Both the position numbers and the translations under genes were made by a program. Under the pieces are notes generated by a model. The model searched no databases and was not told where the DNA came from. It saw only the letters and a program-made list of their open reading frames with translations. DNA of 64,000 nucleotides from the NCBI RefSeq assembly GCF_032595355.1, contig NZ_JASMWN010000024.1, forward strand, positions 3,874 through 67,873, read 5' to 3'. Source of the DNA: Sedimentitalea todarodis. Its GTDB lineage: Bacteria > Pseudomonadota > Alphaproteobacteria > Rhodobacterales > Rhodobacteraceae. Positions 42,463 to 51,258 of the stretch are shown here, piece after piece (positions within the stretch are counted from its first letter, which is position 1; each line of letters opens with the position of its first letter).

Positions 42463-43491
42463 TCAAGTGCCGTAAACATGGCAAGAATCCAGCTCCCTGT
42501 CTGGCGTTTCCATCTCGAGGGTGCTGTGTTCTACTCCGAACTTATGGATTAGAATTGCTTCGATGTGATCCCTGATGGCTTCGGCTTTAGGCCAATTCGG
42601 TACTGTGACAACGACATGAGCGTCGATGGCCAGTCTCTGTTCCGGGAGCCGCCAGAAGTGTAGATGATGAATATCTTGCACCCCTTCTACGGAAATTATT
42701 TGTTGCACAACATCTGCCGCATCCAGGTTTGATGGCGCTCCAAGCAGCGACGATCTAAGCGCCTCCCCAATACCGCGGAGGGCGAACCAAAGAAGCGCGC
42801 CGGACAATAAAACTGCAATAATCGTGTCAGTTCGCCCGGAACCAAGCAACAAAATAGCTACGCCGCCAGCGAGAACTGGTAGCAAGAACGCTAAACGGTC
42901 TGACCATAGGGGCGGTGATGTGCCGATTTTACGTCGGCGCCACGATGTTGGTGCCGGTTTCGAGAACACCAGTAACTCAATCCCTATCAAGACAGAGACG
43001 AGCACCACTATGATCCAGCCTTGCGCCAGATGAGGGGAATTTAGGCGCATAACGCCGTGGTAAATGACCGAAGCGGATAGCAGTGCCACAGCAACACAAC
43101 CCGCCAACTCTGTCGCAATTTCCAATCGCCCATATCCCAGGACAACGCGGTCCTCTTCCTGACGTTGTGTCAGTCTAGTGGCCACTGAACTCAACAACAA
43201 CTCGACCACGTCCGAAGCGTAGAGCAATGCGATGGCAATAAGGGCAAGGCTTCCAGAAAAAAGGCTGCCGACTGACAACGCCAAGGCAATCGGCAAGTAC
43301 AACCACTTGTTCCGTCGCGCTTGCCTCTGACAACTGGCGACGCCCGCCAACACTTCGATTTGCTTATCGCTCTTCATGTACCGGCCAAACCTTGTCTGGC
43401 CGGGCTCTCTGCTCAACCAGAATACTGCCGCTGATCTCCGTGCGTCGATGCACTTTTTGCAACGCAGCAGACGCTCTTCTTCCCTTGTCAC
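42463..43491 (-). CDS. Cation diffusion facilitator with degenerate metal sites
   Basis: This protein has 342 residues from a GTG at 43491, or 304 from an ATG at 43377. It has six helices and a C-terminal domain with VEGVQDIHHLHFWRL and FGVEHSTLEMET, as in CzcD. The transport site is altered: helix 2 has AIALLYASD where the intact paralogue has ADALHNFSD, and helix 5 has PPLWSDRLAF where it has LHNLSDALAS. Both His and one Asp are lost. It may have changed specificity, act as a regulator or partner of another CDF, or be decaying. A strong MerR-type promoter lies upstream, which argues against simple decay. Confidence 0.82.
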   Translation of the reverse strand: MTREEERLLRCKKCIDARRSAAVFWLSREPGQTRFGRYMKSDKQIEVLAGVASCQRQARRNKWLYLPIALALSVGSLFSGSLALIAIALLYASDVVELLLSSVATRLTQRQEEDRVVLGYGRLEIATELAGCVAVALLSASVIYHGVMRLNSPHLAQGWIIVVLVSVLIGIELLVFSKPAPTSWRRRKIGTSPPLWSDRLAFLLPVLAGGVAILLLGSGRTDTIIAVLLSGALLWFALRGIGEALRSSLLGAPSNLDAADVVQQIISVEGVQDIHHLHFWRLPEQRLAIDAHVVVTVPNWPKAEAIRDHIEAILIHKFGVEHSTLEMETPDRELDSCHVYGT

Positions 43492-43574
43492 TCTCTCTCA
43501 AGGACACGATCAGAAGATCTTTGAAACAGGCGAGATTGCCATCGCAAGTCTGGCTCCTCCACAGCTCAACATAA

Positions 43575-43605
43575 AGTCTACAACCTCTAGCAACTAGAAG
43601 TTCAA
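43575..43605 (-). promoter_or_regulatory. MerR-type promoter of the degenerate CDF gene
   Basis: On the minus strand TTGAAC (43600-43605) and TAGACT (43575-43580) are 19 bp apart around CTAG-TTG-CTAG within TTCTAG...CTAGAGG. It has the same dyad type as the promoters at 24085, 29807, 50006 and 51259. Confidence 0.8.
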
Positions 43606-43662
43606 GCAAATTCGCTCCGATTAGGATCAATCACAGCCGATACCCAAAGTATGCAACATCTG

Positions 43663-45036
43663 TCACCGTTGGATCAGTTGCGGCATATCTGCGGTCCCAA
43701 GGGCCATCTCAGGCAGCCAAGTGATAAGCTGAGGAAACGAGATCAGCGCCGCGATCAATGCGATCTCAATGGCAACAAGCGGTACCGCACCGCGATAGAT
43801 ATCGGAAAGATTGATGCCCTTCGGTGCCGCCATCTTGGCAAAGAATAGAGCATAGCCGAAAGGCGGCGTCAGAAAGGATGTCTGCAAGGCCAGTGCAATC
43901 AGGCCAGCAATCCAGATTTGCGCAAAGTAGGCAGAGCCGACGTGATCTGCGAAATCGAGCTCTGAAATAATCGGCATCAGTACGGGTACAAAGACCAGCA
44001 GCACCTCGATCCAGTCAAAAACAAACCCAAGTATGATGATCACGCCAAGGAGGATCGCCAACAGTTCCCATTGGGTGAGATCGAATGCGGATATCCACTC
44101 GAAGATGACGTCCGGTCCACCGACCAGGTGGAAACTGAGCGAAAACACCGATGCGCCCAATACGATGAAGAAGACCATCGACGTCATCGTGCTTGTCTGC
44201 ACCGTGACAGAGTTCAACGATGAGAAAGACAAGCGCTTTCGCGCCAGCGCGACCAATAGCGCGCCAAAAACCCCTACTCCAGCCGCCTCTGTTAGTGTCG
44301 CAAAGCCCAGAATGATGCTGAGCGGAATGGATGCGATAACCGCGACAGACGCGAGTACAAACAAGAGGTCTGACACAAGATTGGTCTTGGGTGCGTCCAG
44401 CGGGATTTCGACGGTTTTCCGCAAGGTGAAGGCAAAGTAGATCGCGAAGGCCATGACCATCAGAAGAACAGGCACGATGAGGGCCACATACATCAATCCG
44501 ATGCGCAGGTAGAACACGTTCGAGATGAAGAACAGCATCACGGCAGGCGGGAACACGACACCCAGTGCTCCAGAAGCTGCGACAGCGCCTCCTGCGGTTC
44601 GCGGTGCGTAGCCCGACGCCATCATCGGGGCATAGGCCACCAACGCCACAGTGATGACCGATGCGCCGATCACCCCGGCGGCGGGCGCAAGAACAAGGCC
44701 GATCAGCAAAGTCGCAATGGCGTAGCGACCCGGAACGCCCGTCAGAAGACGGCCCAGCAAGCGAAACATGGTTTCGGCAACCCCGCTGGCATTGAGGATC
44801 AGGCCAAGAAAAATCAACATTGGAACGCTGGTGAATTGGACTGATTCATTGGTCAATACACCACGGGCCCGCAGGTAGATCAGCCCCAGATGCTGGAAAT
44901 CAGTGATCCCCACCCAAACCGCAGCCACAAACCCCAAAAAGCCTGTCCCCGCGAGCACCAGAGCCACCGGAAAGCCGCTGAAGACCCCGATGGCCATCAC
45001 GACAAGCATGGCAACCGTGAAGACCTCATTCACCAT
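43663..45036 (-). CDS. TRAP transporter large permease (DctM)
   Basis: This protein of about 457 residues has roughly twelve helices and belongs to the DctM family. Typical segments include GFPVALVLAGTGFLG, TSVPMLIFLGLILNASGVAE, and the SFLTPPFGYALFFAKMAAP loop near the C-terminus. It imports organic acids with a binding protein and small permease using a sodium or proton gradient. The ATG at 45036 lies within the end of the small permease gene (11-bp overlap). No DctP binding-protein gene is adjacent, so the system is incomplete here. Confidence 0.92.
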   Translation of the reverse strand: MVNEVFTVAMLVVMAIGVFSGFPVALVLAGTGFLGFVAAVWVGITDFQHLGLIYLRARGVLTNESVQFTSVPMLIFLGLILNASGVAETMFRLLGRLLTGVPGRYAIATLLIGLVLAPAAGVIGASVITVALVAYAPMMASGYAPRTAGGAVAASGALGVVFPPAVMLFFISNVFYLRIGLMYVALIVPVLLMVMAFAIYFAFTLRKTVEIPLDAPKTNLVSDLLFVLASVAVIASIPLSIILGFATLTEAAGVGVFGALLVALARKRLSFSSLNSVTVQTSTMTSMVFFIVLGASVFSLSFHLVGGPDVIFEWISAFDLTQWELLAILLGVIIILGFVFDWIEVLLVFVPVLMPIISELDFADHVGSAYFAQIWIAGLIALALQTSFLTPPFGYALFFAKMAAPKGINLSDIYRGAVPLVAIEIALIAALISFPQLITWLPEMALGTADMPQLIQR

Positions 45037-45547
45037 TGTGCAGGCCGCTTGCTTGTTCCGGTGCACCTTGCGCACGTCTCCCTGTCAGAAAGGCGATGTT
45101 GCGAAGGGCTACGATCATCCCGGCAAGAGCCAGCAAGATGGGGCCGATGACTCCGGCAATGCGTTGTGCCCACAACTGGGTTTCCGCGTATTTCGTGGTG
45201 CGCATCAAACCGTCCCATCCGTAGTAGGTCAGGATGGCGGCGAGCGGCAGAAGGACAAAAAGGCCGCCAATCAGTTCGATCCACGCAATGCGGCGGGCGG
45301 ACCAATGTCTGCGAAGAACATCAACGCGCACGTGACCGTCGCGCAGATAGGTATACCCAAAGGTCAAGAAAATCAGGATGAACAGCAGTGACGTGGACAG
45401 GTCGGGCAAATAGCTCGACACGCCAAGTTGTAGCTTGCGATCCAGCATCTGAAGCGCGCCATAAGCAGCAATCGAAACAACTGTCAGCCACGCAGTCACG
45501 ACGCCGATGCCGCGAATGCCACGGTCAATCCAATCCAAAAATCTCAA
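45026..45547 (-). CDS. TRAP transporter small permease (DctQ)
   Basis: This 173-residue protein has four helices: VVTAWLTVVSIAAYGALQML, LSTSLLFILIFLTFGYTYLR, IGGLFVLLPLAAILTYYGWD and IAGVIGPILLALAGMIVALR. The conserved LRDGHVRVDVL motif is present. It pairs with the large permease immediately downstream. The pair lies between the MerR-promoter CDF gene and a lspA/CDF unit with which it has no obvious functional link. Confidence 0.9.
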   Translation of the reverse strand: MRFLDWIDRGIRGIGVVTAWLTVVSIAAYGALQMLDRKLQLGVSSYLPDLSTSLLFILIFLTFGYTYLRDGHVRVDVLRRHWSARRIAWIELIGGLFVLLPLAAILTYYGWDGLMRTTKYAETQLWAQRIAGVIGPILLALAGMIVALRNIAFLTGRRAQGAPEQASGLHNGE

Positions 45548-45584
45548 GCCGAATTCCCTCCCAAAGTTCTTTGCCTGTTAGCTG

Positions 45585-46094
45585 TTATCCCCCCGTGACA
45601 TCTCCCTTGCGATTGTCTTTTTCCCGATTTTCCGGCCTGACTTTCGAGGCGCGAAAGCCGTCCCAGGACAGCAGTGCCGCCCCGCAGAAAATCGCCACGT
45701 CAGCGAGGTTGAAGGACGGCCAGTGGTATGTTCCGAAATGAAAATCCAGAAAGTCAGGGACCGCCTGATAACGCAGCCGGTCGATGACATTGCCGAGCGC
45801 ACCGCCGATGATCAGACCGAGAGCAGCAGCCGTCAGCCTGTCCGGTGCGCGCCATAACCAGATCAGCAGCCCTGCCATGATCGCGGTAGCAAGCACGACG
45901 AGACCCCACCAAGGCACGATCCCGCCGAGCATGCCGAAGCTGACCCCATCGTTCAGGACACGAACGAGATTGAGAAAGGGCAGAACCTCGACCCCATGTT
46001 CAAGCGCCGGGGTGTTCAGGGCAAGCGCCTTGGTGCCCTGATCGAGACCGAATGCTGCAATCGCACAGAGCCCACCCAGAACGCGGTTGTTCAT
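45585..46094 (-). CDS. lspA: Lipoprotein signal peptidase (LspA/PbrC type), second accessory copy
   Basis: This 169-residue membrane protease has FGLDQGTKALAL, VLNDGVSFGMLGG, GGALGNVIDRLRY and FNLADVAIFCGAAL with the catalytic Asp pair. The ATG at 46092-46094 overlaps the stop of the HMA-CDF gene (ATGA); the longer frame to 46193 lies inside that gene. Coupling to a metal exporter under an ArsR regulator resembles lead-resistance operons, where a signal peptidase (PbrC) accompanies a transporter. It shares the unusual NDG motif with the copy at 34571. Confidence 0.92.
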   Translation of the reverse strand: MNNRVLGGLCAIAAFGLDQGTKALALNTPALEHGVEVLPFLNLVRVLNDGVSFGMLGGIVPWWGLVVLATAIMAGLLIWLWRAPDRLTAAALGLIIGGALGNVIDRLRYQAVPDFLDFHFGTYHWPSFNLADVAIFCGAALLSWDGFRASKVRPENREKDNRKGDVTGG

Positions 46095-46939
46095 GCCGCC
46101 GCCTTCAAGTCGGAGCGTGCATCGCGGATGATCGACCAGGAAGAATGCAGGAATAACCCGGCGATGCCGAAGGCGACAATGAGGTCGGGCCACGCGCTAC
46201 CCAGCCAAACCACCAGACCGGCCGCGACAACGACTGCCGCATTGCCAATGGCGTCGTTGCGCGAGAACAGCCAGACGGCACGCATGTTCGCGTCCCCCTT
46301 CCGGTACTGCAGCAACGGCAGCACGGAGATGACATTGATCACAAGAGCAATCAGGCCCAGAAGCCCCATCAGCATGGCGTCTGGGGTTGTCGGCTCGAAT
46401 GCCCGCATGATGGTTGTCCCAAAGACGCCAAGGCCAAGCAGGCCGAGGAAGATGCCCTGGATCAGGGCCGACCGCGCTCGCCAAGCGAGGCTCCAGCCGA
46501 TGGCCAACAGGCCGAGGAAGGTGATTGCGCCGTCGCCGATGAAATCGAGCGCATCGGCCTTCACAGCCTGTGACCCGGCGATGAACCCGCCAATCATTTC
46601 CAGAACGCCGTAACCGACATTCAGAATCACGACGATCCAGAGCGCGCGTCGGTAGGCCGGGTCCTGATGGGCCGCACCTTGCTGAATATCCTCGTCGCTC
46701 TCGATACGGTCAAACCCATAACCTGTTGTCTCAACGGCTTTTTCGATCTCCGGCAAGTGCGCTTCAGGGGCATTCAGAGTCATGATATGGGTCGCCGCTG
46801 ATACTTTCACTGCGTCGGGCGCGACACCTGCAGATTGCGCCGCCCGCTCGATCTGGGCGGCATCCTTGGCGCAATCCATGCCGGAAACGCGGTAACGGAA
46901 GGATGGGATATCTGCTATCGCGCTTTCTGCGTTGGCCAT
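46091..46939 (-). CDS. CDF-type cation exporter with N-terminal HMA-like domain
   Basis: This protein of about 282 residues has an N-terminal ferredoxin-like metal domain (SGMDCAKDAAQIERAAQSAG, a single Cys instead of CxxC) and then a six-helix CDF part with VKADALDFIGDGAITFLGLL and LFSRNDAIGNAAVV as metal-site helices. The start MANAESAIADIPS at 46937-46939 was chosen since the longer frame overlaps the divergent regulator. It would export Zn, Cd or Pb. It is coupled to lspA and divergent from an ArsR gene that probably represses it. Confidence 0.9.
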   Translation of the reverse strand: MANAESAIADIPSFRYRVSGMDCAKDAAQIERAAQSAGVAPDAVKVSAATHIMTLNAPEAHLPEIEKAVETTGYGFDRIESDEDIQQGAAHQDPAYRRALWIVVILNVGYGVLEMIGGFIAGSQAVKADALDFIGDGAITFLGLLAIGWSLAWRARSALIQGIFLGLLGLGVFGTTIMRAFEPTTPDAMLMGLLGLIALVINVISVLPLLQYRKGDANMRAVWLFSRNDAIGNAAVVVAAGLVVWLGSAWPDLIVAFGIAGLFLHSSWSIIRDARSDLKAAA

Positions 46940-46977
46940 GATCGCAGTCCTCCTGCTAAAGTGGGAAAAGAGATAAT

Positions 46978-46997
46978 ATATCAGTGAGTAATGATAT
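46978..46997. promoter_or_regulatory. Inverted repeat, probable ArsR/SmtB operator
   Basis: ATATCA-N8-TGATAT lies between the HMA-CDF gene and the divergent ArsR gene and overlaps the possible GTG start of the latter (46984). AT-rich dyads of this kind are typical SmtB/CadC binding sites. Confidence 0.6.
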
Positions 46998-47346
46998 GGA
47001 TCAAATTGTCGCCTGCTGCAATAGTGGGACAACCGCTATTGAGCGAAGAGCGAAGCTGTTTCGCGGTTTTGCGGACCCAAGCCGCCTCGCGATTCTCGAC
47101 GCCTTATGCGATGCGCCGTTGGCCGTTCATGAGATTGTGACTTGTACGAAGTTATCGCAACCAAATGTCTCCAACCATCTCCGGTGTCTTCTGGATTGTG
47201 GGCTTGTCGCCAGCGACCGAGACGGACGTTTCATCCGCTACCGTATCAGCAGCCCGCGCATCAAAGCTCTCTTGAATGACGTGGACACCCTTCTCGATGC
47301 GGTCGCGGAGGGTATAGAGGCCTGTGACAATTATCGCGGAACATAA
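46984..47346 (+). CDS. ArsR/SmtB-family metal-responsive repressor
   Basis: This regulator has about 120 residues from a GTG at 46984, or 116 from the ATG at 46996. It has a CNSG start with two adjacent Cys (IVACCNSG), FADPSRLAILDALCDAPLAV and the recognition helix KLSQPNVSNHLRCLLDCGLV. Cys in LRCLLDC and at the N-terminus could bind Cd or Pb as in CadC or CmtR. It is divergent from the HMA-CDF-lspA operon. The 285 bp downstream to the ATPase hold only a doubtful transposase-like fragment. Confidence 0.92.
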   Translation: MSNDMDQIVACCNSGTTAIERRAKLFRGFADPSRLAILDALCDAPLAVHEIVTCTKLSQPNVSNHLRCLLDCGLVASDRDGRFIRYRISSPRIKALLNDVDTLLDAVAEGIEACDNYRGT

Positions 47347-47631
47347 GCGGTCGTTTCTGCTGCCATGCCCTGCTGATGCGAGATCAATTGCCTAATCTGG
47401 ACAAAAACCCCGGCAACACTTTCGAGATCTTGGCAGGTTTTTGCCCTTGGCGATTGTGGTTACGACAAGGTCAGTGGTGTGGGGTCGAACGGTCTTTCGC
47501 TGTGGTTGGACCAATGGCCGTTTTGGTTGGTCAGCGCACCATTGACCGAGGGATAATAGTCGACACCTAGCGATCAATCAAATCGATAAGTCGCAAGCCG
47601 CCCCTCCCACAGGTTCTAGCCAGTCACATTG

Positions 47632-49974
47632 TTAGTGTCCGTGCGCCAGCGCGCCCTTGGCCATAGTGGTTCCAATTTGTTTTCCACCACGCGGCCCGGC
47701 GTCGTCCTCCCGCGCTTGCAGTAGCCTCAGAGCATTTGCAACGACAAGCAAGGATACGCCGACATCGGCCGCGATCGCGCCCCACATCGAGGCCATGCCG
47801 AAGGCGGTCGCGACCACAAAGACGGCTTTGGTCGCAAGGGACAGCCCGATGTTCTGTTTGATGATCGACATGGTTCGACGGGAATGGCCAATCAGCCATG
47901 GCACCTTGCCGATATCGTCGGTCATGAGCGCAATGTCAGCCGTTTCAATTGCGGCGTCCGATCCCACGGCCCCCATAGCGATCCCGTAATGCGCGCGCGC
48001 CATTGCCGGGGCGTCGTTCACGCCATCCCCGATCATTGCCACGGTGTCGTGGATTGCCACCAGCTCCTCGACCGCTGCGACCTTGTCTTCAGGCAGAAGT
48101 TCGGCACGCACCTCGTCTATGCCGACTTCAGCGGCCACCGCCCGTGCCGTAGCTGCGTTGTCGCCGGTGAGCATCACAATCTTCTTGACCCCCTGCGCAT
48201 GTAGACGGGCAACGATCCCCTTGGCATCGGGCCGGATCCGGTCACGCAGTTCTAGCACTCCATTGACCCCAGTAGCATCGCCGATGGCCACCAATGTACT
48301 TCCGGACCCCTCGATCGCGTCGCGCAACTCTGCTGGAATCGCCGTACCAAGACCCTTTTCCTCCGCAAATCGATCCGAGCCCAACCAGATGGATTGACCG
48401 TCCAAATGGCCCTCAAGACCGCGCCCAGGCACCGTCCGCGTGTTTTCGGCGGCGACGATTTGCATTCCGTCCTGCTCCGCCCGGCTCAGGATCGCCCGTG
48501 CGAGCGGGTGTGATGACCGCGCTTCGAGCGCGGCCGCGCGCATTAGGAGATCGCGTTCGGAAGTCTCGCCAATTGGATAAACCGCAGCGACTTCCGGTTC
48601 TCCCATCGTAATCGTGCCGGTCTTGTCCATGGCCAATGCTGTGGTGCGACCGGGCGCTTCGACATATGCCCCGCCCTTGATCAGCACACCATTGCGCGCC
48701 GAGGCGGCAAGCGAGGCGACGATTGAGACTGGAGTCGAGATCACCAAGGCACAAGGACAGGCAATAACCAGAAGAACCAGTGCGTTGTAGAACCAGAAAC
48801 CCCAATCGCCGCCCGCGAAAAGCGGGGGCACCAAGGCAATGACAATGGCGAGCACCATCACAACCGGTGTGTAGATTCGGGCAAACTTTGTCACCCACTG
48901 TTCGACCTCGGCACGGCGGGAATGTGCATCGCCCACCATGCGGATAATCTTGGACAATACCGTGTCGGAGGCGGCTTTCGTTGCCCGCACAGTCAAAGTG
49001 CCCTCGCCATTGATGCTGCCAGCATAAACATCGTCGCCTGTCTCCTTTGGCACCAATGCACTCTCGCCCGTGATTGGCGCCTGGTCGACGGCCCCTGCTC
49101 CATCAACAACTTCTCCATCCAGCGGAATTCGGTCGCCACCGCGCACGACGAACCGCGCGCCAACAGCTACGGCCGCAGCCGGAACGTCGGCTTCAGAGCC
49201 ATCATCATAGAGCACCCGGGCTGTTGGGGGTGCGAGATCGAGAAGTGCTGACACAGCGTTGCGCGCGCGCCCTACGCTCCAGCTTTCAAGATAGAGTGAG
49301 AGTGAAAAGAAGAACGCCACTGTTGCGGCCTCAAAAAACTCGCCAAGCCCGATAGCACCGGCCACGGCGACCACCATCAACAGGTTCATATCCGGAGAAA
49401 GCCGACGCGCCGACGACCACGCTTTGGGTGATACAAGCCAAACGCCAAACAGTATTGCAATTGCGAACAGCGCCGCTTCTGCCATGGGCATCGGCGCTTC
49501 ACCATGGCCCGAGAACAATCCGATGGCACCACCGAACCCAGTCTCAATTATGTGGTAGATGAACCCCGCCGCCCAGAAGCCGCCACTGAGCATCGTGAAC
49601 CATTTTTGTTTTTTCAGATGTGCGGCCTGATCCGCACTGGCATCTTCGGCATCCCAGGGTTTGGCCGTCATCCCGGTTGTCGCAACCAATTCAAGGATCC
49701 TGTCCGAAGACGAATTTGGTCCGCCATCCAGAACCGTCATGCGCGCATTGATAACGTCAAACGCAAGATACTCTTGGCCACCAACTTCGGGACCCACGAC
49801 TCGGTTCAGGATCGAAACCTCTTCGGCGCAATCCAATCCGCTGACATGAAAACTGCGGCCATCCAAGGCTGCCACCTGCGTTGGCTTAATGGCCTCTCCT
49901 CCGCAGCAGCTTCCGCTGTCACCCTTTGTTGCATGTGAATGATTTTGAGCGGTTGGAATCCCGTCATGTGGCAT
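47632..49974 (-). CDS. Zn/Cd/Pb-exporting P1B-type ATPase
   Basis: This 780-residue inner-membrane pump has an N-terminal Cys pair (GDSGSCCGGEA), one HMA-like domain with a single Cys (VSGLDCAEEVSIL, like the neighbouring CDF), ITGESALVPKE, the CPCALVIS motif (first Cys about 406) of the divalent class, DKTGTITMGEP, SSHPLARAI, GDGVNDAPAM and a last helix with DVGVSLLVVANALRL. The C-terminus is His-ended (ALAHGH). It exports Zn(II), Cd(II) or Pb(II). A MerR-type promoter lies 32 bp upstream. Confidence 0.94.
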   Translation of the reverse strand: MPHDGIPTAQNHSHATKGDSGSCCGGEAIKPTQVAALDGRSFHVSGLDCAEEVSILNRVVGPEVGGQEYLAFDVINARMTVLDGGPNSSSDRILELVATTGMTAKPWDAEDASADQAAHLKKQKWFTMLSGGFWAAGFIYHIIETGFGGAIGLFSGHGEAPMPMAEAALFAIAILFGVWLVSPKAWSSARRLSPDMNLLMVVAVAGAIGLGEFFEAATVAFFFSLSLYLESWSVGRARNAVSALLDLAPPTARVLYDDGSEADVPAAAVAVGARFVVRGGDRIPLDGEVVDGAGAVDQAPITGESALVPKETGDDVYAGSINGEGTLTVRATKAASDTVLSKIIRMVGDAHSRRAEVEQWVTKFARIYTPVVMVLAIVIALVPPLFAGGDWGFWFYNALVLLVIACPCALVISTPVSIVASLAASARNGVLIKGGAYVEAPGRTTALAMDKTGTITMGEPEVAAVYPIGETSERDLLMRAAALEARSSHPLARAILSRAEQDGMQIVAAENTRTVPGRGLEGHLDGQSIWLGSDRFAEEKGLGTAIPAELRDAIEGSGSTLVAIGDATGVNGVLELRDRIRPDAKGIVARLHAQGVKKIVMLTGDNAATARAVAAEVGIDEVRAELLPEDKVAAVEELVAIHDTVAMIGDGVNDAPAMARAHYGIAMGAVGSDAAIETADIALMTDDIGKVPWLIGHSRRTMSIIKQNIGLSLATKAVFVVATAFGMASMWGAIAADVGVSLLVVANALRLLQAREDDAGPRGGKQIGTTMAKGALAHGH

Positions 49975-50005
49975 GAATTGTCCTCAGATTCGCTATGGTG
50001 AAAAG

Positions 50006-50036
50006 TACATACGCCCTACAGCAACTAGAGGTTCAA
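50006..50036 (-). promoter_or_regulatory. MerR-type promoter of the Zn/Cd/Pb ATPase
   Basis: On the minus strand TTGAAC (50031-50036) and TATGTA (50006-50011) are 19 bp apart around CCTCTAG-TTG-CTGTAGG. It matches the group at 24085, 29807, 43575 and 51259. Confidence 0.82.
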
Positions 50037-50141
50037 GCGAAAAGTTCCCACTGTAAGACAGTCGCAACGTTCACGGTGCGAAGGGTGAAGATTTGGGTCG
50101 AAACTATTGAGTTTCAGCCACTTTTCTCAGGAGATTCGCCT

Positions 50142-50198
50142 ATGAACCTGCCTTTGCATTGCACCACATGCCGCCAAATGCGAGAAAGATGCATCTAA
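50142..50198 (+). CDS. Possible 18-residue Cys-rich leader peptide
   Basis: An ATG with CAGGAGATTCGCC upstream opens MNLPLHCTTCRQMRERCI, 28 bp before the lipoprotein gene. It holds a CxxC and a third Cys. The ribosome site is good, but the frame is too short for statistics. It could be a regulatory leader or chance. Confidence 0.3.
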   Translation: MNLPLHCTTCRQMRERCI

Positions 50199-50226
50199 GA
50201 ATTCAAAGCAGTAGGACAGTCAGTTT

Positions 50227-50496
50227 ATGTACAGGCGGAGCGCAATTCTTCTCTTTTTCGGTTTGGCGCTTGGGGCCTGCTCAGAGTCTTTGTCGAATTC
50301 ACAAGGCTCGGGGTCCCTTCCGCCCCTCCCGGAACAGGTCGCAGCTCTAGCGGCTCCGAACCAGGATCTGGCAACCGCGCGTTTGCGCCCGGAAGACAAC
50401 TGTTATTGGTACATGCATTCCGGGCCGGTCGAGGACACGCTCTTGCCGCTCAGAACAACTCGCGGCAATCCGATCTGCGTCAAGCCGGCCGCGTAG
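50227..50496 (+). CDS. Small lipoprotein
   Basis: This 89-residue protein has a short basic start, a hydrophobic stretch (AILLFFGLALGAC) with lipobox LGAC, and a mature part with DNCYWYMHSGPVEDTLLPLR and a final Cys (NPICVKPAA). Lipidation is likely. The family is not recognised. It is convergent with an L,D-transpeptidase; 38 bp separate the two. It may be matured by the LspA and Lnt enzymes encoded in the window. Confidence 0.75.
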   Translation: MYRRSAILLFFGLALGACSESLSNSQGSGSLPPLPEQVAALAAPNQDLATARLRPEDNCYWYMHSGPVEDTLLPLRTTRGNPICVKPAA

Positions 50497-50534
50497 CCTT
50501 GGCGGCTGAACGGGCCTTACCGCTAAGCTGAGAA

Positions 50535-51197
50535 CTAGCTGCGCGCTGTGACGCTGTCTTCAGCGGAGTACAAAAATGCGGTCGCGCCAATTGCGACCCT
50601 GGGATAAAGCTCGTTGATATGCGCCATGACCATTCGGACACATCCCGAGCTCGCACGTCCACCAATTGACCTCGCTTGCGGCGTACCGTGAATACGCAGA
50701 TACGTGTCGCGCTGGCCGACAAAGAGATAGAGTGCGCGTGACCCAAGTGCATTCCTTGGACCTGGTTCCTGGCCGTTTTCGAACTCCGCGTATTCGGGAT
50801 TTCGCTCAATCATCGATTTGGTTGGTGTCCAGTGCGGCCACTCGACTTTACGGCGGATCGTGTATGTCCCTGGCTCATAGAGGTTGCCACGGGCAATCGC
50901 GACGCCGTAACGCATCGCCGTTCCACCCTCTTCGATGTGGTAGAGGTATCGCGCCACTGCATCGACATGAATGTCACCGGGCGTCAAACCAGCCCTTGCT
51001 TCGACCCGTCGCGGCAGGAAACGCGGCTGAACGCCCCAAGGATTGGAAGTCTCAAGATCGAAACTCGCGGGCGTCACTTGCGCATCCCAAGCCGCCTTTT
51101 GCGATGCAGTCGGCCAAGAATTGGCGAAGACAGGATTTGAAATGGGCGCTGAAAATAGGGCTGCTCCAGTTGCGATAAAATGCCGTCGTGTCAACAT
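50535..51197 (-). CDS. L,D-transpeptidase (YkuD family), metal-promoter copy
   Basis: This 220-residue exported protein starts MLTRRHFIATGAALFSAPIS, a Tat-type leader. The YkuD core has YEPGTYTIRRKVEWPHWTP, NALGSRALYLF and HGTPQARSIGGRASSGCVRM with the catalytic Cys. It is most like the copy at 1425-2018. A MerR-type promoter lies 61 bp upstream (51259-51289), so induction by metal is likely. Its partner gene on the other side is the exported protein at 51484, divergently transcribed. Confidence 0.93.
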   Translation of the reverse strand: MLTRRHFIATGAALFSAPISNPVFANSWPTASQKAAWDAQVTPASFDLETSNPWGVQPRFLPRRVEARAGLTPGDIHVDAVARYLYHIEEGGTAMRYGVAIARGNLYEPGTYTIRRKVEWPHWTPTKSMIERNPEYAEFENGQEPGPRNALGSRALYLFVGQRDTYLRIHGTPQARSIGGRASSGCVRMVMAHINELYPRVAIGATAFLYSAEDSVTARS

Positions 51198-51258
51198 ACT
51201 GAACTCGTCTCCATCTTAGTATTCAAGAGGCATCCACAAAGCCCCCTATAGTTCGTAA

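Noticed and set aside
47376..47570. 64-codon frame with VERSFAVVG, like the end of an IS5-type transposase
   Set aside because: The match is too short and would need frameshifts; no terminal inverted repeats or target duplications were seen.
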